Assembly: GCF_001419985.1 (NCBI RefSeq)
Contig: NZ_LJAL01000016.1
Span: 1 to 46,299, forward strand
DNA length: 46,299 bases
Reading direction: 5' to 3'
DNA from: Loktanella sp. 5RATIMAR09
GTDB lineage: Bacteria > Pseudomonadota > Alphaproteobacteria > Rhodobacterales > Rhodobacteraceae
Position 1 is the first letter of the stretch. Every line of letters starts with the position of its first letter. Shown here one piece after another: positions 1 to 7,998 of the stretch. The position numbers and the translations under genes were made by a program. The notes under the pieces were generated by a model that was not told the origin of the DNA, made no database searches, and worked only from the letters and a program-made list of their open reading frames with translations.

Positions 1-73
1 AGGTATTTCTGAAAATACACTGTACCCTGAAATCGATAAATCTGCGGCACAGATTAAGAAGAAGTACTCATAG
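1..73 (+). CDS. C-terminal end of a truncated protein, possibly FRG-domain
   Basis: An open frame enters from the left edge and ends in TAG. The visible 23 residues include GISENTLYPEIDKSA and a lysine-rich end, QIKKKYS. A GI...LYP(E/D)(I/L)D pattern near the C-terminus recalls FRG-domain proteins, but this is too short for a firm call. The start and most of the gene lie outside the window. It converges on lepA, with about 90 bases between the stops. Confidence 0.4.
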   Translation, partial: GISENTLYPEIDKSAAQIKKKYS

Positions 74-166
74 ACAGAATAGAAATACAAGTTTTCTCTA
101 AACCACGCTCGGCTGAGATAGGCGCTTCACTGGACCATTTTTCATTTGCGCTAAAAATGCGCAACC

Positions 167-1966
167 TCACCCATCCATCTTCAGCGCGGAAATAAACGCT
201 TCCTGCGGGATATCCACTTTCCCGAACTGCCGCATCTTTTTCTTACCCGCCTTCTGCTTGTCCAGCAGCTTGCGTTTGCGTGTCGCGTCGCCGCCGTAGC
301 ATTTGGCCGTCACGTCTTTGCGCAGTGCGGATAGCGTCTCACGCGCGATGACTTTGCCGCCGATGGCCGCCTGGATCGGGATTTTGAACATGTGGCGGGG
401 GATCAGGTCTTTGAGCTTTTCGACCATCGCCCGCCCCCGCATCTCTGCGCGGTCGCGGTGCACCATCATGGAGAGCGCATCGACGGGTTCGTCGTTCACC
501 AGCACCGACATTTTGACAAGGTTATCCTGTTGGTACCCTGTCATCTGGTAGTCGAAGGACGCATAGCCTTTGGTCACGGATTTCAGGCGGTCGTAGAAAT
601 CAAACACCACCTCGTTCAGCGGCAGGTCATAGACCACCATCGCGCGTGAGCCTGCATAGGTCAGGTCCAATTGCACGCCGCGCCGGTCTTGGCAGAGTTT
701 GAGCACGTCGCCCAAGTAGTCGTCGGGCACGAGGATTGTCGCCTTGATCCGCGGCTCTTCGATATGGTCCACATGGGTCAAGTCGGGCATGTCGGCGGGG
801 TTGTGCAGTTCGATCATCTCGCCGTCGCGCATATAGATGTGATAGACCACCGAAGGCGCGGTTGTGATCAGGTCGATGTCATATTCCCGCTCGATCCGGT
901 CGCGGATGACTTCAAGGTGCAAAAGCCCAAGGAAACCGCAGCGGAAGCCAAAGCCGAGGGCAGCGGATGTTTCCATCTCGTGGCTGAAAGACGCGTCGTT
1001 AAGCGCAAGCTTGTCGATGGCATCGCGCAGGTCTTCGAATTCGGAGCTATCGACGGGGAAGAGCCCGCAGAAAACTACGGGTTGCGCGGGTTTAAAGCCG
1101 GGGAGTGCTTTTTCGACACCTTTTTTCTCGGATGTGATCGTGTCACCGACGCGCGTGTCGCGCACCTGTTTGATTGACCCGGTGATAAACCCGATCTCGC
1201 CCGGGCCCAGTTCGGTCACGTCCTGCATCTTGGGGCGGAACACGCCGATCTTGTCGATGCCGTGCACGGCCCCGTTCGACATAAATTTCACGCGGTCGTT
1301 TTTCTTCATCACCCCGTCGATGATGCGCACCAGAACGATGACGCCCAGATAGCTGTCGTACCAGCTATCGACCAGCATCGCTTTGAGCGGTGCGTCGCGG
1401 TCGCCCTTGGGCGCGGGCAGCAGGTTGACGATGGCTTCGAGCGTTTCCTTGATCCCGATACCGGTCTTGGCACTGACCTGGATCGCGCCGGATGCGTCGA
1501 TGCCGATGACGTCTTCGATCTGTGCTGCCACGCGGTCACATTCTGCGGCTGGCAGGTCGATCTTGTTCAGGACCGGCACGATTTCGTGGTCTGCGTCAAT
1601 CGCCTGATAGACGTTGGCCAAGGTCTGTGCCTCGACCCCTTGGGTGCTGTCCACAACCAGAAGCGAGCCTTCGACCGCGCGCATCGAGCGGGAGACCTCA
1701 TAGGCGAAATCGACGTGACCGGGGGTGTCAATCAGGTTGAGCACGTATTTCTTGCCGTCGTCGGCGACATAGTCGATCCGCACCGTGTTGGCCTTGATCG
1801 TGATACCGCGCTCGCGCTCGATATCCATGCTATCAAGAAGCTGCGCCTTCATATCCCGTTCCGACACCGTATTGGTGGACTGGATCAGGCGGTCTGCGAG
1901 TGTCGATTTCCCGTGATCGATATGGGCCACGATCGAGAAATTACGGATGTGTGAAAGGTTTGTCAT
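167..1966 (-). CDS. lepA: Elongation factor 4 (LepA), ribosome-associated GTPase
   Basis: LepA is a translational GTPase that back-translocates or remodels stalled ribosomes. From the chosen ATG the protein is 599 residues, the usual family length, and begins [20 protein letters not shown]. The G1 motif AHIDHGKS lies near residue 15, the switch II motif DTPGH near residue 80 and NKID near residue 135. The LepA-specific C-terminal domain ends with the basic stretch [20 protein letters not shown]. The frame stays open 25 codons further upstream, but that extension has no family character. No strong ribosome-binding site is visible before the ATG. It is divergent from the small zinc-ribbon gene on the other side. 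Confidence 0.97.
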   Translation of the reverse strand: MTNLSHIRNFSIVAHIDHGKSTLADRLIQSTNTVSERDMKAQLLDSMDIERERGITIKANTVRIDYVADDGKKYVLNLIDTPGHVDFAYEVSRSMRAVEGSLLVVDSTQGVEAQTLANVYQAIDADHEIVPVLNKIDLPAAECDRVAAQIEDVIGIDASGAIQVSAKTGIGIKETLEAIVNLLPAPKGDRDAPLKAMLVDSWYDSYLGVIVLVRIIDGVMKKNDRVKFMSNGAVHGIDKIGVFRPKMQDVTELGPGEIGFITGSIKQVRDTRVGDTITSEKKGVEKALPGFKPAQPVVFCGLFPVDSSEFEDLRDAIDKLALNDASFSHEMETSAALGFGFRCGFLGLLHLEVIRDRIEREYDIDLITTAPSVVYHIYMRDGEMIELHNPADMPDLTHVDHIEEPRIKATILVPDDYLGDVLKLCQDRRGVQLDLTYAGSRAMVVYDLPLNEVVFDFYDRLKSVTKGYASFDYQMTGYQQDNLVKMSVLVNDEPVDALSMMVHRDRAEMRGRAMVEKLKDLIPRHMFKIPIQAAIGGKVIARETLSALRKDVTAKCYGGDATRKRKLLDKQKAGKKKMRQFGKVDIPQEAFISALKMDG

Positions 1967-2134
1967 AACTGGGATATGGTGGGGTTTTTGCGCCCCGTCA
2001 ATGCGGATAGTGACGCAGGATGACGGCGCCACACAGGCCATGCGGACAACACCTGACAGATGGCTGATCTTTTTTGCGTGAGGGTGCGAGATTTAGCCTA
2101 GAACATAACATGAACATTCTTGTAGTTTTGCAGA

Positions 2135-2398
2135 ATGCCATATGAACCGGTCACGCTTGGATTGAAGTTCGCCGTCAGGGTCCATCACCTGACCGGACGT
2201 GATGTGCTGGTGGTATCCTGCCCTGCCTGCCACAAGGCGTATTGGGTGGCACCCCATGTCATCTATGCGCGCTTTCACGAACATCTCCCGCTTGAGACTG
2301 TCGCCAAGGACTTTGTCTGCAAGCGCTGTGGCAACAAACGCGGGATGTCATGGTATATTGAACGGGCCAGCGGGCCAGAGTTTCCCCGATCCGCTTAA
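2135..2398 (+). CDS. Small hypothetical protein with two CxxC pairs
   Basis: This 87-residue protein carries CPAC near residue 29 and CKRC near residue 62, about 30 residues apart. That is the layout of a zinc ribbon or rubredoxin-like knuckle. No signal peptide or membrane segment is seen, so it is probably cytoplasmic. The spacing favours structural zinc, and function cannot be read from the sequence. The gene is divergent from lepA across a 168-base gap and its stop lies 30 bases from that of the next, convergent gene. The ribosome-binding site before the ATG is weak. Reality of the gene is supported mainly by the cysteine pattern and by good codon use. Confidence 0.65.
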   Translation: MPYEPVTLGLKFAVRVHHLTGRDVLVVSCPACHKAYWVAPHVIYARFHEHLPLETVAKDFVCKRCGNKRGMSWYIERASGPEFPRSA

Positions 2399-2428
2399 AG
2401 ACGGAAAACTGGATGCGGCTTGCGTGGT

Positions 2429-2722
2429 TTAAGCTGTCAGGCGGTTTTCAAGCGTATCGCCCTGCGCACGCGCGTCCTGCTTGTCGACGATCGCGTAGAG
2501 CATGTCGATTTGCTCGGATGACGTCAGGTTTTCATAGGCACGCACCATGGTGATCAGGGGTGCGATGCGGCTGCGGACCGTTTCACCCAATGCGCCGACG
2601 ACAATCGCTTCAATCAATTCGTCAGAACATTCCAGTTCGTAAAGGTTATACACAAGGCCCGCATAGTTGCTTTTGCTCGTCAGGCAGCTTTCCAACGCTT
2701 GGTTAATCTCTTTCACGGTCAT
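2429..2722 (-). CDS. Hypothetical 97-residue helical protein
   Basis: The product is a soluble, acidic, mostly helical protein of 97 residues beginning MTVKEINQALESC. It has no signal peptide, membrane segment or known motif. An AAGGATG-like ribosome-binding site sits just upstream of the ATG. I do not recognise the family. Codon use resembles the neighbouring core genes, so it is probably real. The gene stands alone, with a long non-coding stretch behind its start. Confidence 0.6.
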   Translation of the reverse strand: MTVKEINQALESCLTSKSNYAGLVYNLYELECSDELIEAIVVGALGETVRSRIAPLITMVRAYENLTSSEQIDMLYAIVDKQDARAQGDTLENRLTA

Positions 2723-3195
2723 AACATCATCCTTTGATCAAACAGATCCAACTGGTCCTACGAGAGACGCGGGCGTCCCCTCCCTTTCTATTTGTCACCT
2801 TAATGGCGGCCAAAGCAAGTTAACGACGCCAAAAGACCCAAAAAAGCCACAATACTGTCGCCGTTTGGTAAACTATAATTAACTTATGCAATGATTGCGA
2901 AGCATCGAGCGCGAATGAAGGGCGCTATAAGGTAATTTCATGACCGGCGGCTTGCACTCTGTACTGCGGCCATCCGGTGAATCATAAACCGCACCGGCTG
3001 CGGCACACCATCAAAGGCGACACGACGGTTCCCGCTGAAGCCGCACCAGCAGTTCGATGCAGTCCATCCGGACAGCATGGCACTTTTGTTGGCGGCAATA
3101 TGCCGACGGTTTTCCGCTCATACCTGTTTTTCTTTAGAATTCACTTGCTTTTTGAGGCGACACCCCTCACATGGGGCGTGCAGACGTTATGCAAC
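2723..3195. other. Non-coding stretch before the first cold-shock leader
   Basis: No convincing gene is present here. The open frames lack family character and ribosome-binding sites. The stretch should hold the promoter of the minus-strand gene to its left and that of the first cold-shock gene to its right. A short CCCC/GGGG inverted repeat occurs near 3172-3184. I could not place a clear -35/-10 pair for the first cold-shock gene. Confidence 0.5.
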
Positions 3196-3299
3196 TCGAC
3201 CACTGTTTTCCCTTTCGGCTACAGTCTCTCGATCTTGACACTGACTAAGCCAAGCTGTCGCAATCTCGCGGACAGCATTGATACTAAAGGAAAAACACG
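3196..3299 (+). promoter_or_regulatory. Structured 5' leader of the first cold-shock gene
   Basis: The leader opens with TCGACCACTGTTTTCCCTTT, which recurs almost unchanged before the second cold-shock gene. It ends with a hairpin, GCTGTC (3254-3259) pairing with GACAGC (3271-3276), just before the AAAGGA ribosome-binding site. Cold-shock mRNAs elsewhere use long leaders as thermosensors. Here the evidence is conservation between two copies plus a hairpin in the same position whose sequence differs but still pairs. Confidence 0.55.
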
Positions 3300-3506
3300 A
3301 TGGCTACTGGCACCGTGAAATGGTTCAACACAACTAAAGGCTTCGGCTTTATCGCTCCCGATGGTGGATCCAAGGACGTTTTCGTTCACATCTCCGCTGT
3401 TGAGCGTTCGGGCCTGACCGGCCTGCAGGATGATCAAAAGGTTACTTTTGACATCGAAGCTGGCCGTGATGGTCGCGAATCTGCTGTGAACCTCGCACTC
3501 GCATAA
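3300..3506 (+). CDS. Cold-shock protein, CspA family (copy 1)
   Basis: This 68-residue single CSD-domain protein binds single-stranded nucleic acid and acts as an RNA chaperone. RNP1 (KGFGFI) and RNP2 (VFVHIS) are both intact, and the N-terminus is the usual [11 protein letters not shown] clear AAAGGA ribosome-binding site precedes the ATG. It differs from the second copy at only a handful of positions, so the two are recent or well-conserved paralogues. Expression is likely controlled through the 5' leader. Confidence 0.97.
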   Translation: MATGTVKWFNTTKGFGFIAPDGGSKDVFVHISAVERSGLTGLQDDQKVTFDIEAGRDGRESAVNLALA

Positions 3507-3529
3507 GCGAATTTTGAAAAGACGGCTGT

Positions 3530-3551
3530 AGCGCGCGCCCTCGCGCGCGCT
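3530..3551 (+). terminator. GC-rich hairpin after the first cold-shock gene
   Basis: AGCGCGCG pairs perfectly with CGCGCGCT across a 6-base loop, 23 bases past the stop codon. There is no U-run after it, so it is either a weak or Rho-assisted terminator or a 3' end stabiliser that separates the two cold-shock transcripts. Confidence 0.5.
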
Positions 3552-3595
3552 CGCCACCAATATGTACGCAAAGCGTGCACAATCACCAAGTATTC

Positions 3596-3624
3596 TTGAT
3601 TTTATACGTCGAATGTGGCATTAT
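3596..3624 (+). promoter_or_regulatory. Putative sigma-70-type promoter of the second cold-shock gene
   Basis: TTGATT and CATTAT are separated by 17 bases. This would start transcription around 3631, about 110 bases before the ATG, giving the long leader expected of a cold-shock mRNA. The call is by consensus only. Confidence 0.4.
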
Positions 3625-3644
3625 CTTAACGCAACGTTGACTAA

Positions 3645-3742
3645 TCGACCACTGTTTCCCTATCCGGCCCAGTCCTTCGATCACGTTTGACCGAGCCGGT
3701 CCGCTGCACTTCCGCGAGCGGAGTAGATAAGGAAACAAGGAC
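3645..3742 (+). promoter_or_regulatory. Structured 5' leader of the second cold-shock gene
   Basis: This is the counterpart of the first leader. It starts TCGACCACTGTTTCCCTAT and shares CAGTC, TTCGATC-like and GA(C)CGAGCC/GACTAAGCC blocks at matching positions. It ends with a hairpin, CCGCT (3701-3705) with AGCGG (3717-3721), just upstream of the AAGGA-type ribosome-binding site. Confidence 0.55.
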
Positions 3743-3952
3743 ATGGCTTCAGGCACTGTCAAATGGTTCAACACCACCAAAGGTTATGGTTTCATCGCAC
3801 CCGATGGCGGCAGCAAGGATGTTTTCGTCCATATTTCAGCTGTCGAGCGGTCAGGTCTGACAGGCCTCAAGGATGACCAGAAGGTCAACTTTGACATCGA
3901 AGCAGGCCGTGATGGACGTGAAAGCGCTGTAAACCTGACGCTTGCCGACTAA
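3743..3952 (+). CDS. Cold-shock protein, CspA family (copy 2)
   Basis: This 69-residue CSD protein begins [10 protein letters not shown] and has RNP1 as KGYGFI and RNP2 as VFVHIS. It is nearly identical to copy 1, including the SGLTGL and [15 protein letters not shown] segments. Function should be RNA chaperoning in cold or stationary phase. It has its own leader and candidate promoter, and a strong terminator behind it, so it is probably a separate transcript from copy 1. Confidence 0.97.
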   Translation: MASGTVKWFNTTKGYGFIAPDGGSKDVFVHISAVERSGLTGLKDDQKVNFDIEAGRDGRESAVNLTLAD

Positions 3953-3979
3953 AGCAGGCCGACCGGTTTTTATGGTCCG

Positions 3980-4012
3980 ATGGGCGCCTTCATTTGGCGC
4001 CCATTCTTGTTT
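3980..4012 (+). terminator. Intrinsic terminator of the second cold-shock gene
   Basis: ATGGGCGCC pairs perfectly with GGCGCCCAT across a 7-base loop, followed by the T-rich TCTTGTTTGT. It lies 28 bases after the stop and may also serve the convergent tesA gene. Confidence 0.8.
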
Positions 4013-4038
4013 GTGACGGATCGCTGCACCCTGAACGG

Positions 4039-4685
4039 TTAGGGAACAGCATCGGCCAGCGCGCGCACAGAAGGCCCGATGGCGGCAGCGATCAGGGAAA
4101 CGCCTTCGCGGTTGGGATGAATGCCGTCAGCCTGCAAATATGTGCGCGCAGCATCTTGCGTGCCCCCCTCTGCGCGCAACACGCCCAGAAAGTCGGGGTA
4201 AAGGGGAACGTCGTATTTTGCGGCAAGATCAACGTACATGCCTTCGAAGTCCTGCTTGTAGGCCTGCCCATAGTTGCCCCCGACCGTCAGCCCCACCAAA
4301 AGCATTGCGACACCGGCCTCTTGCCCTGCTGCAAGAATACCATCGAGGTTCGCGCGGCTGATCGCCGGATCAAGACCGCGCAGATAGTCATTGCCGCCCA
4401 ATGCCACGATCATCGCGTCAACCTCGGGGGTGAGCGTCCACCCGACCCGGCTCAGCCCGCCTGCGGTGGTGTCGCCGGATACGCCTGCATTGATCACGTC
4501 CACGTCCGCGCCCTGCTCCGTGAGCCACGCCTGCAATTGCGGCACAAAGCCATCAGCCTGCGGCAACCCGTAGCCTTGTGTCAGACTGTCACCCAAGGCC
4601 GCGATTGTGACAGTCTCGGCCTGCGCCAGCGTTGTGGTCAGCAAAACCGCTGCGAGAAGGTTGCTGCAGCGCGAAACGGCCCCAT
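4039..4685 (-). CDS. tesA: Periplasmic GDSL esterase/lysophospholipase, TesA type; start unresolved
   Basis: An SGNH/GDSL hydrolase that cleaves acyl esters or thioesters in the periplasm. Block I is GDSLTQGYGL with the catalytic Ser, block III is GGND, and block V is DGIHPN with the Asp/His pair, so the catalytic set is complete. A signal peptide core, NLLAAVLLTTTLAQA, precedes ETVTIAALGDS. The frame is clear up to about base 4671, but no ATG, GTG or TTG in frame sits at the right distance. The in-frame options are TTG at 4644, inside the signal peptide, ATC at 4701, or an ATG at 4803 deep inside the divergent gene. An ATG at 4685 would fit if one base were added or lost nearby. TesA next to a YbbA/YbbP-type transporter is a widely conserved arrangement. 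Confidence 0.85.
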
Positions 4686-4720
4686 ATGCAAAGGCATTGA
4701 TACGACAAAAGGCGCCCGTG

Positions 4721-5413
4721 ATGACCGATCCCGTTCTCTCTATTTCCCATGCGAACCTGTCGCTGGACGGAAACGCAGGACGTGTCGATATTCTGCACGA
4801 CATCTCGCTTGAGGTGGCCAGCGGCGAAACGCTGGGGCTGGTGGGGCCAAGTGGGTCGGGCAAATCATCGCTCCTTATGGTGATGGGCGGGCTGGAACAG
4901 GCGACATCGGGCACGATCACGGCGCTAGGCCAGGATCTGACGGCGATGAACGAAGACCAGCTTGCCCTCTTTCGTAGGGACTATATGGGGGTCGTGTTCC
5001 AGTCTTTCCACCTGATCCCGACGATGACGGCGCTTGAAAATGTCGCAACCCCTCTGGAACTGGCCGGCGCGAAGGACGCATTCACGCGGGCGGCCGCCGA
5101 ATTGGAGGCAGTGGGGCTTGGCAATCGCATGGATCACTATCCCAACCAGATGTCGGGCGGTGAGCAGCAGCGGGTTGCACTGGCGCGCGCCTCGGCCCCG
5201 CGCCCAAAGATTTTGCTCGCGGATGAACCGACGGGCAATCTGGATGAAACAAACGGCGCTGCAATCATCGACCTGCTGTTTGATCTGCGTGACCGCCACG
5301 GCGCAACCTTGATTCTGGTGACACACGCCAATGAATTGGCGGCGCGCTGCGACCGTGTGATCCGTCTGCGTGACGGGCGCATCGACAGCCCTGTCGCAAA
5401 GGCTGCGGAATGA
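4721..5413 (+). CDS. ABC transporter ATPase, LolD/YbbA type
   Basis: A 230-residue ATP-binding subunit of a MacB/LolD-class transporter. It shows Walker A GPSGSGKSS near residue 43, signature SGGEQQRVALARA, Walker B ILLADEP and the D-loop GNLD typical of the class. The next gene, overlapping by ATGA, encodes its FtsX-type permease. Proximity to tesA matches the ybbA-ybbP-tesA module, whose substrate is not established; lipid or lipoprotein handling in the envelope is the usual suggestion. ATG was chosen because the product then starts at the expected distance from the Walker A; a GTG lies one codon upstream. Confidence 0.92.
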   Translation: MTDPVLSISHANLSLDGNAGRVDILHDISLEVASGETLGLVGPSGSGKSSLLMVMGGLEQATSGTITALGQDLTAMNEDQLALFRRDYMGVVFQSFHLIPTMTALENVATPLELAGAKDAFTRAAAELEAVGLGNRMDHYPNQMSGGEQQRVALARASAPRPKILLADEPTGNLDETNGAAIIDLLFDLRDRHGATLILVTHANELAARCDRVIRLRDGRIDSPVAKAAE

Positions 5414-7926
5414 GCCTTGCGATTGCATCGCGGTTGGCCGCACGCGAATTGCGCGGCGGCCTGCGTGGATTTCGGGTGTTTCTGGCCTGTCTGGCACTGG
5501 GTGTCGCGGCAATCGCGGCTGTTGGCACCGTGCGTGCGGGCATCGAGGCGGGGTTGGCACGGGATGGTGCGGCGCTCTTGGGCGGCGATGCCGAAGTCGA
5601 ATTCACCTATCGTTTTGCCCGCGCAGAGGAGCTGGCATGGCTGAACAGCATTGCAACACGGGTGTCGGAAACCGTTGATTTCCGCTCGATGGCGGTGGTG
5701 GAACGCGGTGGTGAAGCCGAGCGCGGGCTGACGCAGATCCGCGCGGTTGATGATCTCTATCCGTTGATTGGTCAGGTGACGCTTGATCCGCCGATCCAGC
5801 TGGCCGAAGCCCTCGCTGATTATGGCGGGGTCATGGAGCGGGTGTTGGCCGATCGGCTGGCGCTTGCTCCCGGTGATCGTTTCAGGTTGGGGGAACAGGA
5901 CTTTACCCTGCGGGCCATTCTGGATCGCTATCCGGATAATGCGGCGGGTGGTTTTGGCCTTGGGCCGCGCACGATTGTGAAGACAGCCGATCTGGCAAAC
6001 TCGGGTCTGATCGTCGAGGGGACGTTGTTTTCCACGCAATACCGGCTGGATCTGCCCGAGGATGCGAACCTGCAAGCACTGGAAGACAGTGCCGAGGCGC
6101 AATTCCGTGACAGTGGTTTGCGTTGGCGCGATAGCCGCCGTGGTGCCGGTGGTGTTGCGCAGTTCGTGGACCGGATCGGCGCGTTTCTGATCCTTGTGGG
6201 ACTGTCCGGTCTGGCCGTTGGCGGCGTGGGTGTGTCGGCGGCCGTGCGGGCCTATCTTGCGGGCAAGACGCAAGTCATTGCCACCCTGAAAACGCTGGGG
6301 GCGACCCGTGCCGTGATCTTTCAGACCTATTTCATACAGATCGGAGTGTTGACCGTTGCAGGCGTTCTGCTGGGGCTGATGATTGGTGCAGGACTGCCTG
6401 TGCTGCTTGGCCCTGTGATCGAGGCGCAATTGCCTATTCCGGCGGTCTTTACTGTTTATCCGGCACCGCTTTTCGAGGCAGCGGTCTACGGTCTGCTGGC
6501 GGCGCTGATCTTTACCCTTTGGCCTCTGGCAAAGACCGAGGATATTCGGGCCGCGACCCTGTTTCGTGATGCCTTTGCAGGCGGTGCCGCCCTGCCCGCG
6601 CGACGCTATCTGGTGGCGATTGCCGTGTTGCTGTCTGCACTGATCGGGGCTGCGATCGTGTTTTCCGGCACCGTGTTCCTGACGCTCTGGACCGCCGGCG
6701 GGATTGCGGGGGCGCTCGCTATTCTGGTGCTTGCCGCAATTGCCATCCGCTGGATTGCGCGGCGGTTTCGCAAGCCTACACGCGGGCGCCCTGCCCTGCG
6801 TCTGGCCTTTGGTGCGATTGGCGCGCGCGGGGGGGAGGCAACATCGGTTGTGCTGTCACTGGGACTGGGCCTGACGGTGCTGGCGGCCGTCGGCCAGATT
6901 GACGGGAACCTGCGCACATCATTCTCGGATGATCTGCCTGCCGTGGCACCCAGCTATTTCTTTGTGGATATCCAGCCTGACCAGATCGCGGGTTTTGGGG
7001 CGCGGCTTGATGCGGATGATGCCGTGAGCCGCTATGACACAGCCCCCATGCTGCGCGGGATCATCACACAGATCAATGGCCGCCCCGCAGAAGAGGTGGC
7101 CGGTGGTCACTGGGTCGTGCGCGGGGACCGCGGGATCACCTATGCTGATGCGCAGCCCAGCGGCACCGAGATTACGGCGGGGGAATGGTGGCCCGAGGGA
7201 TATGACGGACCGCCCCAAATCAGCTTTGCCGCCGAAGAGGCAGCCGAGATCGGCCTGGAACTGGGCGATATGATGACTGTGAACATTCTGGGTCGTGATA
7301 TCACCGGAGAAGTGACGAGTTTTCGCAATGTCAGTTGGGAAGATGCAGGGATCGGCTTTGTGCTGGCGATGAACGAGGGCGCTCTGGCGGGGGCACCCCA
7401 TAGCTGGATTTCAACCGTTTATGCCACACCCGAGGCCGAGGCCGCGATCCTGCGCGATCTGGCGACCGCCTATCCCAATATCACCGCGATCCGTATTCGT
7501 GATGCGATTGATCAAGTGATTGAACTGGTGGGCGGCATCTCGGCGGCGACGCGCTATGGCGCGTTGATCACGCTTGTCACAGGGTTTCTGGTGCTGATCG
7601 GGGCTGCTGCGGCTGGTGAGCGGGCGCGCACCTTTGAAGCGGCAGTGCTGAAAACGCTCGGCGCCTCGCGCGGGCGGATTTTGCTCAGCTTTGCATTGCG
7701 TGCCGCAATGCTGGGATTGGCGGCAGGAAGCGTCGCACTTGGCGCAGGCATTCTGGGCGGCTGGGCTGTGTCGACCTTTATCATGGACACGAGCTATACC
7801 GTGATCTGGTCCAATGCATTGTTGATTATCGGGGGCGGCGTTCTGGCATCACTGTCGGCGGGGCTGGCCTTTGCGTGGGGCCCGCTTGCGGCGAAACCGG
7901 CGCAAGTGTTGCGGGCGCGCGAATAA
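5410..7926 (+). CDS. ABC transporter permease, YbbP type with two FtsX domains
   Basis: This 838-residue inner-membrane protein has an N-terminal segment (about 20-45), a large periplasmic domain, a first FtsX group of helices (about 255-395), a second pair of helices (about 400-450), another periplasmic domain, and a second FtsX group (about 715-835). KTLGATR and KTLGASR mark the cytoplasmic coupling loops of the two FtsX units. The length matches YbbP-like permeases. It is translationally coupled to the ATPase by the ATGA overlap. It is the partner of the preceding ATPase in the tesA-linked module. Confidence 0.92.
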   Translation: MSLAIASRLAARELRGGLRGFRVFLACLALGVAAIAAVGTVRAGIEAGLARDGAALLGGDAEVEFTYRFARAEELAWLNSIATRVSETVDFRSMAVVERGGEAERGLTQIRAVDDLYPLIGQVTLDPPIQLAEALADYGGVMERVLADRLALAPGDRFRLGEQDFTLRAILDRYPDNAAGGFGLGPRTIVKTADLANSGLIVEGTLFSTQYRLDLPEDANLQALEDSAEAQFRDSGLRWRDSRRGAGGVAQFVDRIGAFLILVGLSGLAVGGVGVSAAVRAYLAGKTQVIATLKTLGATRAVIFQTYFIQIGVLTVAGVLLGLMIGAGLPVLLGPVIEAQLPIPAVFTVYPAPLFEAAVYGLLAALIFTLWPLAKTEDIRAATLFRDAFAGGAALPARRYLVAIAVLLSALIGAAIVFSGTVFLTLWTAGGIAGALAILVLAAIAIRWIARRFRKPTRGRPALRLAFGAIGARGGEATSVVLSLGLGLTVLAAVGQIDGNLRTSFSDDLPAVAPSYFFVDIQPDQIAGFGARLDADDAVSRYDTAPMLRGIITQINGRPAEEVAGGHWVVRGDRGITYADAQPSGTEITAGEWWPEGYDGPPQISFAAEEAAEIGLELGDMMTVNILGRDITGEVTSFRNVSWEDAGIGFVLAMNEGALAGAPHSWISTVYATPEAEAAILRDLATAYPNITAIRIRDAIDQVIELVGGISAATRYGALITLVTGFLVLIGAAAAGERARTFEAAVLKTLGASRGRILLSFALRAAMLGLAAGSVALGAGILGGWAVSTFIMDTSYTVIWSNALLIIGGGVLASLSAGLAFAWGPLAAKPAQVLRARE

Positions 7927-7998
7927 CACCGATTACGCCGCATGAAAGAGTGGGCAAACGCGGCCCCGCGCGCCAATAGGCGCGCGAGCCTTCGCACG

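Noticed and set aside
146..164. TTGCGC/GCGCAA inverted repeat overlapping the lepA stop as a terminator
   Set aside because: Only 6 bp, part of the coding end, and no U-run on the minus strand.
671..1177. Long plus-strand frames inside lepA and other core genes
   Set aside because: Shadow frames of GC-rich genes on the opposite strand; no motifs or ribosome-binding sites.
2977..3318. Plus-strand frame running into the first cold-shock gene
   Set aside because: It overlaps the conserved leader and has no protein-like features.
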